This document shows, piece by piece, positions 9,799 to 18,907 of a stretch of DNA of 64,000 nucleotides. The DNA comes from Maribacter aquimaris (GTDB lineage Bacteria; Bacteroidota; Bacteroidia; Flavobacteriales; Flavobacteriaceae): positions 914,277 through 978,276 of the forward strand of contig NZ_JABTCF010000001.1 in assembly GCF_014596745.1 (NCBI RefSeq), given 5' to 3'. The stretch's first letter is position 1. Every line of letters starts with the position of its first letter. The notes below the pieces were generated by a model, which was given only the letters and a program-made list of their open reading frames with translations, was not told the origin of the DNA and did no database searches. Made by a program: the position numbers and the translations under genes.

Positions 9799-9886
9799 AA
9801 ATCCCTACGCCGGCATTATCCGGATCAGGTTCAGGGCAAATTACCCTTGGGTATCATCTCAGCCCGCCTTTCGGCAAGCACCCCAT
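9799..9886 (-). promoter_or_regulatory. TPP (THI-box) riboswitch
   Basis: Read on the minus strand, the region has the conserved THI-element order: GGGGTGC start, GGCGGGCTGAGATGATACCC, a variable hairpin, then CCCTGAACCTGATCCGGATA followed by ATGCCGGCGTAGGGA. The CTGAGA and ACCTGATC cores are intact. It lies about 75 bp upstream of the pnuT start. The usual mechanism is repression of expression when thiamine pyrophosphate is abundant. Confidence 0.96.
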
Positions 9887-9894
9887 TTCAAAAA

Positions 9895-9924
9895 CAAAGC
9901 TAAAACTATTTTTTGGGTTACAAA
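9895..9924 (-). promoter_or_regulatory. Bacteroidota-type promoter of the pnuT operon
   Basis: On the minus strand, TTTG (9924-9921) is followed after 18 bp by TAGCTTTG (9902-9895), matching the -33 TTTG and -7 TAnnTTTG consensus. The riboswitch begins about 8 bp downstream, as expected for a 5' leader. Confidence 0.65.
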
Positions 9925-10093
9925 CCCTATTGGGGCATGGAAATAAATAATAATCCCCATAAATATTGCCGTACAGTTTATATAGACGCCTAGGACCCTT
10001 CATACCATATACAATCAAGGGATACCGTTTTGAATTCAAACATCCTAGAAGAAAGCACGAGCTATAGGAAGGATTTTACCCCTTTCATCTTTG

Positions 10094-10137
10094 TAACCAA
10101 AAAATCCGATTATTTTCATGATTGGATTTTTTGGTTA
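10094..10137 (-). terminator. Strong hairpin terminator at the end of the CAZyme cluster
   Basis: TAACCAAAAAATCCGATTA (10094-10112) pairs with TGATTGGATTTTTTGGTTA (10119-10137), with two G-T wobbles and a TTTTCA loop. It is flanked by A/T tracts on both sides, so it could act in both directions. It lies 64 bp beyond the DUF4861 stop. A near-identical hairpin occurs at 63842-63877. Confidence 0.7.
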
Positions 10138-10200
10138 GTGCCTAGAACACAACAACTTCGCGCTTACAACGACAATTTCATACAGCCGCTTAATGAATTG

Positions 10201-11400
10201 TTATAATTTACTGATTTTCAATGGATTATTTATTTTTACGGCATAATCCTTCAAATAAGCATTCCAATCTTCCTTTGTGGAAAATTGTCCGCTTTTTTCC
10301 CAACCAAAACCTGCATAATACGATACTTTACCATCAGTAACCTTCAAATGTGCATATAAATTACTTTCATCCGTTTTGTTGGTCAAATAATTCTCAGAAC
10401 CGGTCATAGTGCCTTTAAGGGCAACAATACCCGTTCCTAATTCGGAATCGCCATGGGGTTCCCAGTAACTCACCCAACCGTGATCTACCTGAGTAGTTAT
10501 TTCCCCGTCTTTTTCATGTGAGGTAAGTCCTATTGCAACCGTATCCGTTCCTTTTACCTCGACAACGAACTTGGATAAGTTAGTACCGTAATCGAGGGAG
10601 ATATACTTTCTTTCGGATATGGTTTTATCTCCTGCCTGCCATGGGGCATAGTCCAACCAAAAACTTGTCCGTATCGGACCCGTTTCCAGCGTCTTCCACT
10701 TGGTGAAATTTTTGGATAAATAATAGGTTGTGTCCACCTTAACGGCCACTCCCCCAACGCCACGGCTAGAACCGACATGAAAATTATCCAAACCCTCACC
10801 CGTATCCACATGGTAGGAACCTTCCGTTTTCAAATCTTTATAATACCACTTGTTAATAATCGGATAATCCACCCTTTTAAGCCAAGCATCTATTCCGCTG
10901 GACAAGGTTCCTCCCGGAATATTCTCCTCGATCATTTTCTGGGCTACCGGACCATACGTTCTAAAGGCCACCCGATTGTTCTCCCAAGCATAATCATCTG
11001 TACGTTCGGGTACAAAACGGGAATAACAGCTTGGAATCGTATCCTTGGGGGCTACTTTAACCTTCAGGACAACCTCAAAAGTCCTTGATGAATTTGCCTT
11101 TATTTCAGGTTGAAACAACAATACATCCAGAGTACCGTCACCATTCGTATCACTTAACTGTGAAACTAATTCTTCCTTAGTCTGGGAATCAACGACCACA
11201 TAGGCTTTGGAAGCATCCTGGGCTTTGTCTTCTTTTTTCAAATCTTCAAGCGCTATTTCCACGGTTTCAAAAGAACGATCCATATCCAAATCATTCGTGA
11301 CCATAAATTTTGGAGCTGTTGCCTGCTCATCGGCGCAGCTAAATACCAGCAAACAAGCGAACGCCAGATAAAGAAAATGTAAATTCCGTGTCATATTCAT
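10201..11400 (-). CDS. DUF4861 family lipoprotein
   Basis: About 399 residues from the ATG at 11400. Alternative in-frame starts are at 11394 and 11412; the latter overlaps the SDR stop. A lipoprotein signal peptide follows (RNLHFLYLAFACLLVFSC, with Cys as the lipidation site). The body matches DUF4861: NDLDMDRSFETVEIAL, a calcium-like DTNGDGTLDVLLFQP segment, AWENNRVAFRTYGPV, and a C-terminal YYAGFGWEKSGQF. The family recurs in polysaccharide-utilisation loci for uronic-acid or deoxy-sugar-containing glycans; its catalytic role is not well established. It is the last gene of the long minus-strand cluster, just before a strong terminator. Confidence 0.85.
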   Translation of the reverse strand: MNMTRNLHFLYLAFACLLVFSCADEQATAPKFMVTNDLDMDRSFETVEIALEDLKKEDKAQDASKAYVVVDSQTKEELVSQLSDTNGDGTLDVLLFQPEIKANSSRTFEVVLKVKVAPKDTIPSCYSRFVPERTDDYAWENNRVAFRTYGPVAQKMIEENIPGGTLSSGIDAWLKRVDYPIINKWYYKDLKTEGSYHVDTGEGLDNFHVGSSRGVGGVAVKVDTTYYLSKNFTKWKTLETGPIRTSFWLDYAPWQAGDKTISERKYISLDYGTNLSKFVVEVKGTDTVAIGLTSHEKDGEITTQVDHGWVSYWEPHGDSELGTGIVALKGTMTGSENYLTNKTDESNLYAHLKVTDGKVSYYAGFGWEKSGQFSTKEDWNAYLKDYAVKINNPLKISKL

Positions 11401-11404
11401 AGTT

Positions 11405-12127
11405 TTATTCATTTGATGGTTTACCGATAGTGGCCAAAATACCGCCATCTACATATAAGACGTGGCCATTAACGAAATTACTGGCCTTGGAAGCCAAGAA
11501 AATTGCCGCACCGGCCAAATCTTCAGGCTCTCCCCATCTTGCGGCAGGCGTTCTACTGATTATGAAATCATTGAAGGGATGCCCGTCCACACGAATCGGA
11601 GCCGTCTGTGAAGTCGCAAAATATCCAGGGCCAATTCCATTGGTCTGGATGTTGAACTTGGCCCATTCGGTGGCCATATTCTTCGTCAACATTTTGAGTC
11701 CGCCTTTTGCTGCAGCATAGGCACTGACGGAATCCCGACCCAATTCGCTCATCATTGAGCAAATATTGATGATCTTTCCGCCACCTCTTTCGATCATTCC
11801 TTTCACAACATACTTGGACACAATAAAGGGACTCACTAAATCAACCTTTATAACCGCCTCAAAATCGGCAACTTCCATATCGATCATTGGGGTTCTTTTG
11901 ATTATTCCCGCATTATTGATCAGGATATCAATCGGTCCAACTTCCGCTTCAATTTTCTTAATACTTGCTATAACGGCCATCTCATCGGTGACATCAAAAA
12001 TATACCCATGGGCATCGATCCCTTCGGATTTGTATTCATCAACGGCGCTATTCACTTTTTCCAACGAAGTACGTTCGTTTACCACGATTTTCGCGCCAGC
12101 ATGGCCCAAACCTTTCGCCATCGCCAT
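11405..12127 (-). pseudogene. Short-chain dehydrogenase (gluconate/KduD-like), N-terminus deleted
   Basis: 240 codons resembling classical SDRs of the gluconate 5-dehydrogenase / 2-deoxy-gluconate 3-dehydrogenase group: DILINNAGI, catalytic Ser (IINICSMMSELG), YAAAKGG with the Tyr-Lys pair, and a C-terminal LYVDGG. The frame begins at MAMAKGLGHAGAKIVV, a segment that normally follows the TGxxxGIG cofactor-binding motif. That motif and the first beta strand are missing, and a stop lies two codons upstream. The DNA before it belongs to a different gene (DUF1080 remnant). The product, if made, should not bind NAD(P) normally. Confidence 0.75.
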
Positions 12128-12287
12128 TTCTTAGCTTAAGATTCCAGCCATCCCAATTTTAACCATTGAATAAATCCACAAAACCTTTATCTTTTGATTC
12201 CCTTTCCTGCGCTCGGGAAATGGCTGTTGACAAGCTAAAGAAGATAACAATTAGCCCTAATCCCTTAATTCGGAGTTGATATTTCAT
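12114..12287 (-). pseudogene. 5' remnant of a DUF1080 (3-keto-disaccharide hydrolase-like) gene
   Basis: From ATG at 12287 the minus strand encodes a secretion signal (YQLRIKGLGLIVIFFSLSTA), then KGFVDLFNG, an in-frame TAA at 12161-12159, and NWDGWNLKLRNGDGE. The phrase LFNG-x-N-x-DGW is characteristic of the start of DUF1080 domains, and the TAA sits where Lys (AAA) is usual. After NGDGE the sequence switches to the SDR gene in another frame, at the string ATGGCGATGGCGAA. This is a deletion remnant with an additional nonsense mutation. It starts 20 bp after the GH3 stop, the normal operon spacing here. Confidence 0.7.
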
Positions 12288-12306
12288 TGGAGTTCGAATT
12301 AATTTA

Positions 12307-14715
12307 TTATTCTAATATTTCAAATTTCCCACTTAGCCGAATGTTTTCCGATGAGCTCCCTACCAAAACACGAAATGTACCCGGTTCAACCGTCCAGTTC
12401 ATATTTTTGTCCAGTAACTCCAAATCATCGGGATGTAGCGTAAATTTTACGGTTTTTGTTTCCCCCGGCAACAAATGCACCCGTTCAAATCCCCGTAACT
12501 GACTTTCATATGTGGTAACACTACTGACCTCATCTTTTAGATAAAGCTGTACCACCTCATCCCCAGCCCGAGACCCTGAATTACGGACTTCAAAAGAAAT
12601 CTGTATATCCGCTTGGGACTTGGCCTGGTTCGGACTGACCTTTAAATTATCATACTCAAAGGTCGTATAGCTAAGTCCATAACCAAAGGGATACAAAGAC
12701 CCCAATACCCTTGTGCGCCCAAATCCATTGGAACCTACCTCGGGTTGACTTGCCTGTGAACCCGGTTTAAAAGGGAAATTCAATGGAATCTGCCCTACAC
12801 TTTTGGGAAAGGTGGTCGTGAGCTTACCTCCAGGATTGTAATCCCCGAATAGGGTTTCAGCAATAACCTCCCCTGCGGAGGCACTTGGAAACCAAGCCTC
12901 GAGAATTGCAGGTATATATTTATTCTCCCAATTGATCGTCAGCGGTTGCCCATTTATAAGCACCAACACTAAAGGTTTGCCCGTTGCATACAAGGCCTGG
13001 AGCAATTGCAATTGCCTTCCGGGGAGTCCCAGACCAGAACGCGACATACTTTCCCCCACACGCTTATCATCCTCGCCAACTACGGCAATTACAATATCGG
13101 ATATTTTGGCTTTTTCAACAGCTGCGTCAATTCGGGCCTGTTCCTCATTTGACAATGGGGTTGGTATAATTTCAGACTCAGGCCATGTAGGATCCACCAC
13201 ATCACAACCCTTTTCATAAGTTACCTGTAGCTTTCCCTCAGCGTAATCCTTAATCCCCTGGTACACGGTTACTTCTGGGTTATCCGCAGGTCCGTACCTA
13301 CTGAACATATAATTGACTTCCTTGGCCAATGGGCCAGTTACCAATATATTCTTTATCTTACTTATGTCTAACGGAAGTAAATTATCCTCATTTTTTAAAA
13401 GAACGAGTGATTCCCTATTGATTTTTTTCGCAAAAGCCTCATCCTTATCGGTGTGTACCAATGTATCGGCTGCTTTTGTATTTTCAACAAAAGGGCTATC
13501 GAATAATCCCAATTCAAATTTCACCCGTAATATTTCAGAAACCCTTTGATCAATGATCTTCATTGACAACCTACCCCCTTTTATTAGTTCCCTTAGGGGG
13601 CCTATAAAAGATTCCGGGGTTCTAAAGGTGGTACGCACATTCAAACCCGCCTCAACAACCTGTCTTATGGCTTCCTTATAGTCGATAGCGACATGGTGTT
13701 TATCGGATACATATTCCACCGCCTCACTATCTGAAACCACATACCCCTTAAAACCATATTTCTCACGTAGCAACTCCGTTAAAAAATAATGGCTTGCCGT
13801 AACGGGGACACCATCATAGTCATTATAACTACTCATTACCCCCAAAGGTGACGCTTCCTCAATAACCCTCTTAAAGGGATACAAATACATTTGATGCATT
13901 TCCCTTGGTGCCACATGTGGGTCGGTTCTGGCTTCCCCATCACGAGCCCCTTTGGGAACACTATAGACCGCAAAATGCTTTAATGTTGCGGCAACACCTT
14001 TCGATTGTATCCCTAGGGTCATTTGTTTACCCATTTCGGCAATATGGAAAGGATCTTCCCCATAACACTCCAAAACCCTTCCCCAACGAGGATCACGTGC
14101 TACATCCAAAATAGGGGCATAAACATTGGTATACCCCAACGCTTTGGCCTCCCGGCCCACAATCTGTCCCGCCTTATACACCAAATTCTTGTTCCAAGTA
14201 CTCCCGATACCTATTGGAGCCGGAAGTGGCGTTGCTTTTTTATGGCAAAGTCCATGGATACCCTCATTGGTGAAGTCTACTGGGATTCCCAAGCGCGTTT
14301 CCTCTACAAACCATTTCTGGACTGTATTTATTGCATCGGCATGGGTGCTGAAGGGGAAAGAATATTCAGTATGGGTTTTTTCTTGATTCCAAATCGTATT
14401 CAAATGTTCATCAATATTACCAATACCATCTTTCCAAACCTTGTTCTTCCAATCAGGTGTTGGCAATTCATCCTGCAATACCCTGGCATACCCATAAAGC
14501 GTAGCCATCTGGCAGGTTTTTTCATCCACGTTCATTAATGAAACGAGGTTTTTCACCCTAGCTTCCCTAGGTGCTTTCGAATCTTCATAAACATCCTTTA
14601 TTCCATTCTTATTAAAATCGATCCAATCTTTATGGTAAATAGAACTTTTTTCGGTTTTCATTCCGATACAGAAAAAGAAAACCGTAAAAATTGATATGAT
14701 TTTAAATTGCCCCAT
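12307..14715 (-). CDS. Glycoside hydrolase family 3, secreted
   Basis: 802 residues. An N-terminal hydrophobic segment (FKIISIFTVFFFCIGM) suggests export. The GH3 N-terminal barrel spans about residues 55-390, with the KHF motif at 246-248 and the putative nucleophile Asp329 in GYVVSDSEAV. The C-terminal sandwich lies at about 435-660, followed by an FnIII-like domain at about 695-770 (EVRNSGSRAGDEVVQLYLKD). Length and order are normal for beta-glucosidase/beta-xylosidase-type GH3. It starts 10 bp after the DUF6786 stop, so the two are one transcription unit. The exact substrate is not readable. No defects were seen, unlike most of its neighbours. Confidence 0.92.
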   Translation of the reverse strand: MGQFKIISIFTVFFFCIGMKTEKSSIYHKDWIDFNKNGIKDVYEDSKAPREARVKNLVSLMNVDEKTCQMATLYGYARVLQDELPTPDWKNKVWKDGIGNIDEHLNTIWNQEKTHTEYSFPFSTHADAINTVQKWFVEETRLGIPVDFTNEGIHGLCHKKATPLPAPIGIGSTWNKNLVYKAGQIVGREAKALGYTNVYAPILDVARDPRWGRVLECYGEDPFHIAEMGKQMTLGIQSKGVAATLKHFAVYSVPKGARDGEARTDPHVAPREMHQMYLYPFKRVIEEASPLGVMSSYNDYDGVPVTASHYFLTELLREKYGFKGYVVSDSEAVEYVSDKHHVAIDYKEAIRQVVEAGLNVRTTFRTPESFIGPLRELIKGGRLSMKIIDQRVSEILRVKFELGLFDSPFVENTKAADTLVHTDKDEAFAKKINRESLVLLKNEDNLLPLDISKIKNILVTGPLAKEVNYMFSRYGPADNPEVTVYQGIKDYAEGKLQVTYEKGCDVVDPTWPESEIIPTPLSNEEQARIDAAVEKAKISDIVIAVVGEDDKRVGESMSRSGLGLPGRQLQLLQALYATGKPLVLVLINGQPLTINWENKYIPAILEAWFPSASAGEVIAETLFGDYNPGGKLTTTFPKSVGQIPLNFPFKPGSQASQPEVGSNGFGRTRVLGSLYPFGYGLSYTTFEYDNLKVSPNQAKSQADIQISFEVRNSGSRAGDEVVQLYLKDEVSSVTTYESQLRGFERVHLLPGETKTVKFTLHPDDLELLDKNMNWTVEPGTFRVLVGSSSENIRLSGKFEILE

Positions 14716-14725
14716 TCTTATAATT

Positions 14726-16003
14726 TTATTCAGTGAAACTCGTATTGATGTCTTCCAGGCTTACCCCAAACATTTTTTTTGATATGACGTCCAACGCTGC
14801 TACTTCCCCTTGCAAATGGATAGTAGTTTGCCTATGAATCATGGTTTCGCCAGGAATTAACGCTGCTGCCGGCGACGAGGTTTCCAATTCATAAAATGGT
14901 CCCAATGGTGGCGCTCCTGGTTCTGATGAGCCATCATTATATGCATTGATAACATCACCCGAATAAGGCTCTTCTTGGTATTCCCATGAAGAATTGACAA
15001 ATCCGTTTGGCGCATCTTGAATATTATATGTGACCAATGTTATAACTTGTTGGTTTGCATCATAGCTTCCTGCAACCCCTTTTGTCCGTTTAGGGTTGAT
15101 TCCGATTTTACTGCGTTTGGTACCATCGCCCTTTAAAAAAAGTACATCATCTTCCACCTTTAAATATTCTTTGGGGACTTTTCCAAAGTAATCGTCCTTT
15201 ACTTTTTGTCCTAATGTAGTTGAATCGCCTTCCTTGAAGGGGATCACAACAGTGGTTTCCGGTGAGGGATTATACATACCCAATAACCAAATAGATGGTA
15301 ATCCGGTTTCTGCAATCCAAGGGTCGTTACCTACATTGGTTATTCTATTATCCGTCTCATAGGCAACGAAATCAACTTTATTGGAAAGTTTTTCTCCTAT
15401 TATGGTTTCTATAGCTCCCTTATCCAAGAGACGAATATTGCGCTCTATTTTCATATTGAAAATAGTACCATTATAATTTAAAAGTTCACATTGATGTTCA
15501 AAACCTACCATATTCCCGGTACGTTTTACCAATTGAAAAGGATCCGTATCAATGGCTGCCGGAGTCTTCCATTCTGAAAATTCAAAACTGCTTCCTGGTT
15601 TAAAGAACAAAGCGTTTTGCCCCCCTTCCGGACCCAACCAGAATCGTTCTTCACCTCCAAAAATATATATTTGGTCTTCCAGCTTTCCTTTGCGTTCCCC
15701 TGCTGATAAAAAACCTGCTTCAACTACTTTTTTATTGATCCATCCAAAACCAATACCCTCAGAAGAATCCGTGGTGCTCGTCATCACCCGCCCTTGGTAT
15801 TGGGGTGCGATAGCAATAGAACCATTACTTGTACTCAATAAGATGATTTCGGTATGGTCTTTAAGGAATGACACGTCTTCTTTAAAACTACTTTCTTTTT
15901 TGCTACATCCAATCATAATAATGGAAATAAAAATTGATTAACCCTCCACATCCTTAAAGGTCAGGATTTTAATACTTAATCCATAACCAAACCTGATATT
16001 CAT
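14726..16003 (-). pseudogene. DUF6786 family lipoprotein with nonsense codon in the signal region
   Basis: The long frame (start at 15916, 396 codons) matches DUF6786-type proteins: QYQGRVMTSTTDSSEGIGFG, EERFWLGPEGGQ, TDNRITNVGNDPW and ALIPGETMIHRQTTIHLQG. The annotated ATG lies only two codons before GCSKKE, so it begins in the middle of a lipoprotein signal. Upstream in the same frame, an ATG at 16003 gives MNIRFGYGLSIKILTFKDVEG, a TAA at 15940-15938, and then SIFISIIMIGC. The natural start is therefore probably 16003 and the signal peptide is broken by one stop. If translation restarts at 15916 a cytoplasmic protein would result. The family has no firm function; it occurs in polysaccharide loci. 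Confidence 0.6.
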
Positions 16004-16032
16004 AGTAATTATGTCCTTTATTTTATCAAGAT

Positions 16033-16614
16033 TCAATTGATTTGTTTGATCAACACCACACTCCAAGGACTAATCTCCCGTTTAATGACAAGTTATCCCT
16101 TTGCATTGGCCTATAGGAATTCCGTTTTTATGGTATTTGCGTAATCTTTCATCACTTTTATCTGTTCCCTCGTTGGTGGCTCTGGTTTTCCCATCGCTTC
16201 CCAGAAATTATGGATGTTACCATGATCTTTATCCATGATTTCGATTTTAAACGCAGCTCCTGGTTTTAGGATGGTAAATGATAAATCAAGTGGTTTGGAA
16301 GTTCCTTCTTCCCCTTTATTGGTTCCAGAAGGAACTGCATCAACATATTCTCTCGGATAGCTGTATGCCAAGGCGACATTCTGAGGATCCAATACGGTAA
16401 CATAGTCTGGAATGGTTGATTCCGGACCACCTTGTATCGCTTTTCGAACATGAATGATCGCTTCATCAACAATATCAATTTTGACCATTAGGCTATCTTG
16501 TTGAATAGTTACGGCATGCTCAGATTTCTCAACGTTATACTTGAATTTTGATTGACAACCCATGGCCAAGAACACTAATAAAACAATAAACAAGGTTTTA
16601 GTATATCTTGTCAT
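16033..16614 (-). pseudogene. Chimeric remnant: GH31-like N-terminus joined to GH39-like C-terminus
   Basis: A lipoprotein signal (TKTLFIVLLVFLAMGC) is followed by about 75 residues resembling the N-terminal beta domain of GH31 enzymes (SEHAVTIQQDSLMVKIDIVD, TIPDYVTVLDPQNVA). The sequence then changes to a stretch like the C-terminus of GH39 xylosidase-type proteins (LDLSFTILKPGAAFKIEIMD, KDHGNIHNFWEAMGKPEPPT). After the stop at 16111 the GH39-like frame goes on in the same phase with two stops (TAG, TAA) to SPWSVVLIKQIN and a final TGA at 16033-16035, which marks the natural end of the ancestral gene. No catalytic domain remains from either parent. Family assignment rests on motif memory. 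Confidence 0.6.
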
Positions 16615-16694
16615 AGCTAATTTATTTTTCAGTATTGAAATGCATTCCCCGATATAAAAGGAAATGTTGATTTTTTGAATATGCTATCGTGCTT

Positions 16695-18662
16695 CTATGG
16701 CTTATTTACATATACGTAGCGTATTCGACATGCGTGTCCGTTACTCTGAACATCCTTCCCGTTATCTATTTTCAACTCCAATCGATGCTTTTTTCCCACT
16801 AACCCACTGGCTAATGTGTAATACCATGGCAGGTGATATGACATACTCCATGGTGTAAAAAGATTCAATTTTTGCCATTCCCCGCCATCTATCCGGTATG
16901 CAATGATTCCTGCATCCTGCCCTGCAGCAACAGCAATTCCTACGGCATTGCCTTCAAAGGTCGGTTGTAACAAGCTTCCTGGCGTTTCGCTGATCAACAT
17001 GGGTACATTCACATAATTGGGACGTACCCTTTTGCCATCATTCGGATTCCAATCGGGATCGATCTTCCATCCCTTTCTTAGCTTGATCTCGGAAACATCC
17101 ATCAAAACACCATTCCCATAGGCAAAAGCATCCAAAGGATTTGGTAGGGCATGCGCTTTTATTTTATCATCATTGTCGATATATCCCGTAAGCGCCTTAT
17201 CAAGAAACTGAAGCATTGACCGGGCATAAACCCCCTGGCCAAAAGGCGATGGATGAAGGTTTTCAAAGTCGTCTTCCCATGTAAATTCGCCATGGTCAAT
17301 CCTTTCTGTGACTTCTTGTGCCAAGTTGATGGTCGGAATGTCATAATGCTCGGCCACCCGATTATGGTTTTTTATCACCTCAGGCACCTTACCGGCCCGG
17401 TAGCTCTTCATTTTATCTGGATCGACAAAATGCATCATCACGATATCCATGGTCGGATTGGATTTCCGTAGATGTCTGACAATACCTTCCATTCCTCGAA
17501 TTTGCTCTGTCGCTGTTCGTTTATTAGAGGTGTCGTTTACAGCGGCCTCTTCAAATAATAAATCGATTCTTCCTTTTGACAACACATCCCTTTCCAATCT
17601 AAATGCAGCTGGTGTGGTTCCCATGGAAGGGATTCCGGCCGCAATAAATTCAAATTCAGTTTTAGGAAATTTGTTTTTCAAATACGCATAGATACTATCA
17701 CGCCAACCACCATTATGTGTAATCGACCCTCCAAGAAAAGCAACGCGACCTTTTTTATTGCGTTCAAACTGAATCCTGCTATTTTGAAGTCCACTTCCCA
17801 TCCGATGGTATTTTGACGCATCCAACAAACTATTTTCAGTACTATGTCGCATGATAAAATCAACCACCATTTCCGGATTATCAATGTCATAATGGTGCCC
17901 ATTTGATTTTTGGATACCGGAACTACAAGGCGATACCGTTGCCGTTCCCCCTACATGTATGTAATTTTGAACGAGTAATAACGAATTCTCGTCAGGAGGT
18001 ACAACCCCATCCTTTAAACTAACGGTATGGAGAATGGGTACGCCTGCATTCGCCAGTTGATTCAAATTATCGATTGGGTTGTTTTTATAGGCTTTGGCTT
18101 CAGCATCTGAATCGAATCCGTATTCGGTCTTTAACACTTCCCAATCCTTTTTACTTCCCTTGCTTGCACCACCCCCCCCTGGCCAACTTTTAAAATCACA
18201 TACTACCGCATCACCATAGATGCAAGCGACCTTTTCAGCGTTTTGCTTCGCCCAATTGTAGATAAACAATCCACCACGACTATGCCCATTTAAGGCAACC
18301 TTACCCTGTAGTCCAAATGTTGTTGTAAGATACTCGTAAAATCCATTCCAGACCTTTACAGCCTTAGGGCTTCCAAATTGCTTATTGGTGTTTATATAGG
18401 CTATATGAAAACCTTTAGTGAGGAGGACACTGTCTATTTCAGCATGGTAATCGGGAAAACGAGCCCGCCATAACCATGGATTACCGGGTATCGGTTTTTC
18501 AGGACGAATAAGACGCGCTTCTTTACCCTCAAACTTAAAATCAATACGATCGAACCCTTTCCAAGTGGTTTTAACCACCCCATCAACGCTGGATTGCCCA
18601 TAACCTATTGATAAAGTGGATAATACTGTAAAAAGAAATATAAATAAACCTTTCTTCTTCAT
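16695..18662 (-). CDS. Bimodular carbohydrate esterase: alpha/beta-hydrolase plus SGNH/GDSL hydrolase
   Basis: 655 residues with a Sec signal peptide (GLFIFLFTVLSTLSIGYGQ). Residues about 25-275 form an alpha/beta-hydrolase with GHSRGG at 126-131 (nucleophile Ser128) and a late GHHYD His at about 256. Residues about 305-490 form an SGNH hydrolase: GGSIT at 311-315 (Ser313), an AAVND Asn at 376 and the catalytic HPSP His at 470. A C-terminal beta-rich region (about 500-655) may bind carbohydrate or complete the SGNH fold. Such proteins deacylate plant or algal glycans; the tandem design recalls CE20-type esterases, but that assignment is tentative. It lies inside the CAZyme cluster, 80 bp upstream of the GH31::GH39 remnant. 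Confidence 0.85.
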   Translation of the reverse strand: MKKKGLFIFLFTVLSTLSIGYGQSSVDGVVKTTWKGFDRIDFKFEGKEARLIRPEKPIPGNPWLWRARFPDYHAEIDSVLLTKGFHIAYINTNKQFGSPKAVKVWNGFYEYLTTTFGLQGKVALNGHSRGGLFIYNWAKQNAEKVACIYGDAVVCDFKSWPGGGGASKGSKKDWEVLKTEYGFDSDAEAKAYKNNPIDNLNQLANAGVPILHTVSLKDGVVPPDENSLLLVQNYIHVGGTATVSPCSSGIQKSNGHHYDIDNPEMVVDFIMRHSTENSLLDASKYHRMGSGLQNSRIQFERNKKGRVAFLGGSITHNGGWRDSIYAYLKNKFPKTEFEFIAAGIPSMGTTPAAFRLERDVLSKGRIDLLFEEAAVNDTSNKRTATEQIRGMEGIVRHLRKSNPTMDIVMMHFVDPDKMKSYRAGKVPEVIKNHNRVAEHYDIPTINLAQEVTERIDHGEFTWEDDFENLHPSPFGQGVYARSMLQFLDKALTGYIDNDDKIKAHALPNPLDAFAYGNGVLMDVSEIKLRKGWKIDPDWNPNDGKRVRPNYVNVPMLISETPGSLLQPTFEGNAVGIAVAAGQDAGIIAYRIDGGEWQKLNLFTPWSMSYHLPWYYTLASGLVGKKHRLELKIDNGKDVQSNGHACRIRYVYVNKP

Positions 18663-18907
18663 CTACTTATGTTGTTTTCATTTGCTTATCTCTCAATTCG
18701 CCTTGTTGTATACTCCTGCAATACCTCCTAAAAGCCTATGGTTTCCCCTTTGTTTCCGTAAGGATAGCCCCTCCTTCTTATTTTTACCCACGAATTGACT
18801 GTACTTCAAGAATCAGTGAATCAGCAGTATGATCCCGTGTCTGAAATCAAGTACTTAAAACCCTAAAATAGGTCTTGCCAAATCCGTTTCACCGTTGAGG
18901 ATGTCCT

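Noticed and set aside
9854..10039. 61-codon minus-strand frame upstream of pnuT
   Set aside because: It overlaps the riboswitch and promoter and has no homology cue.
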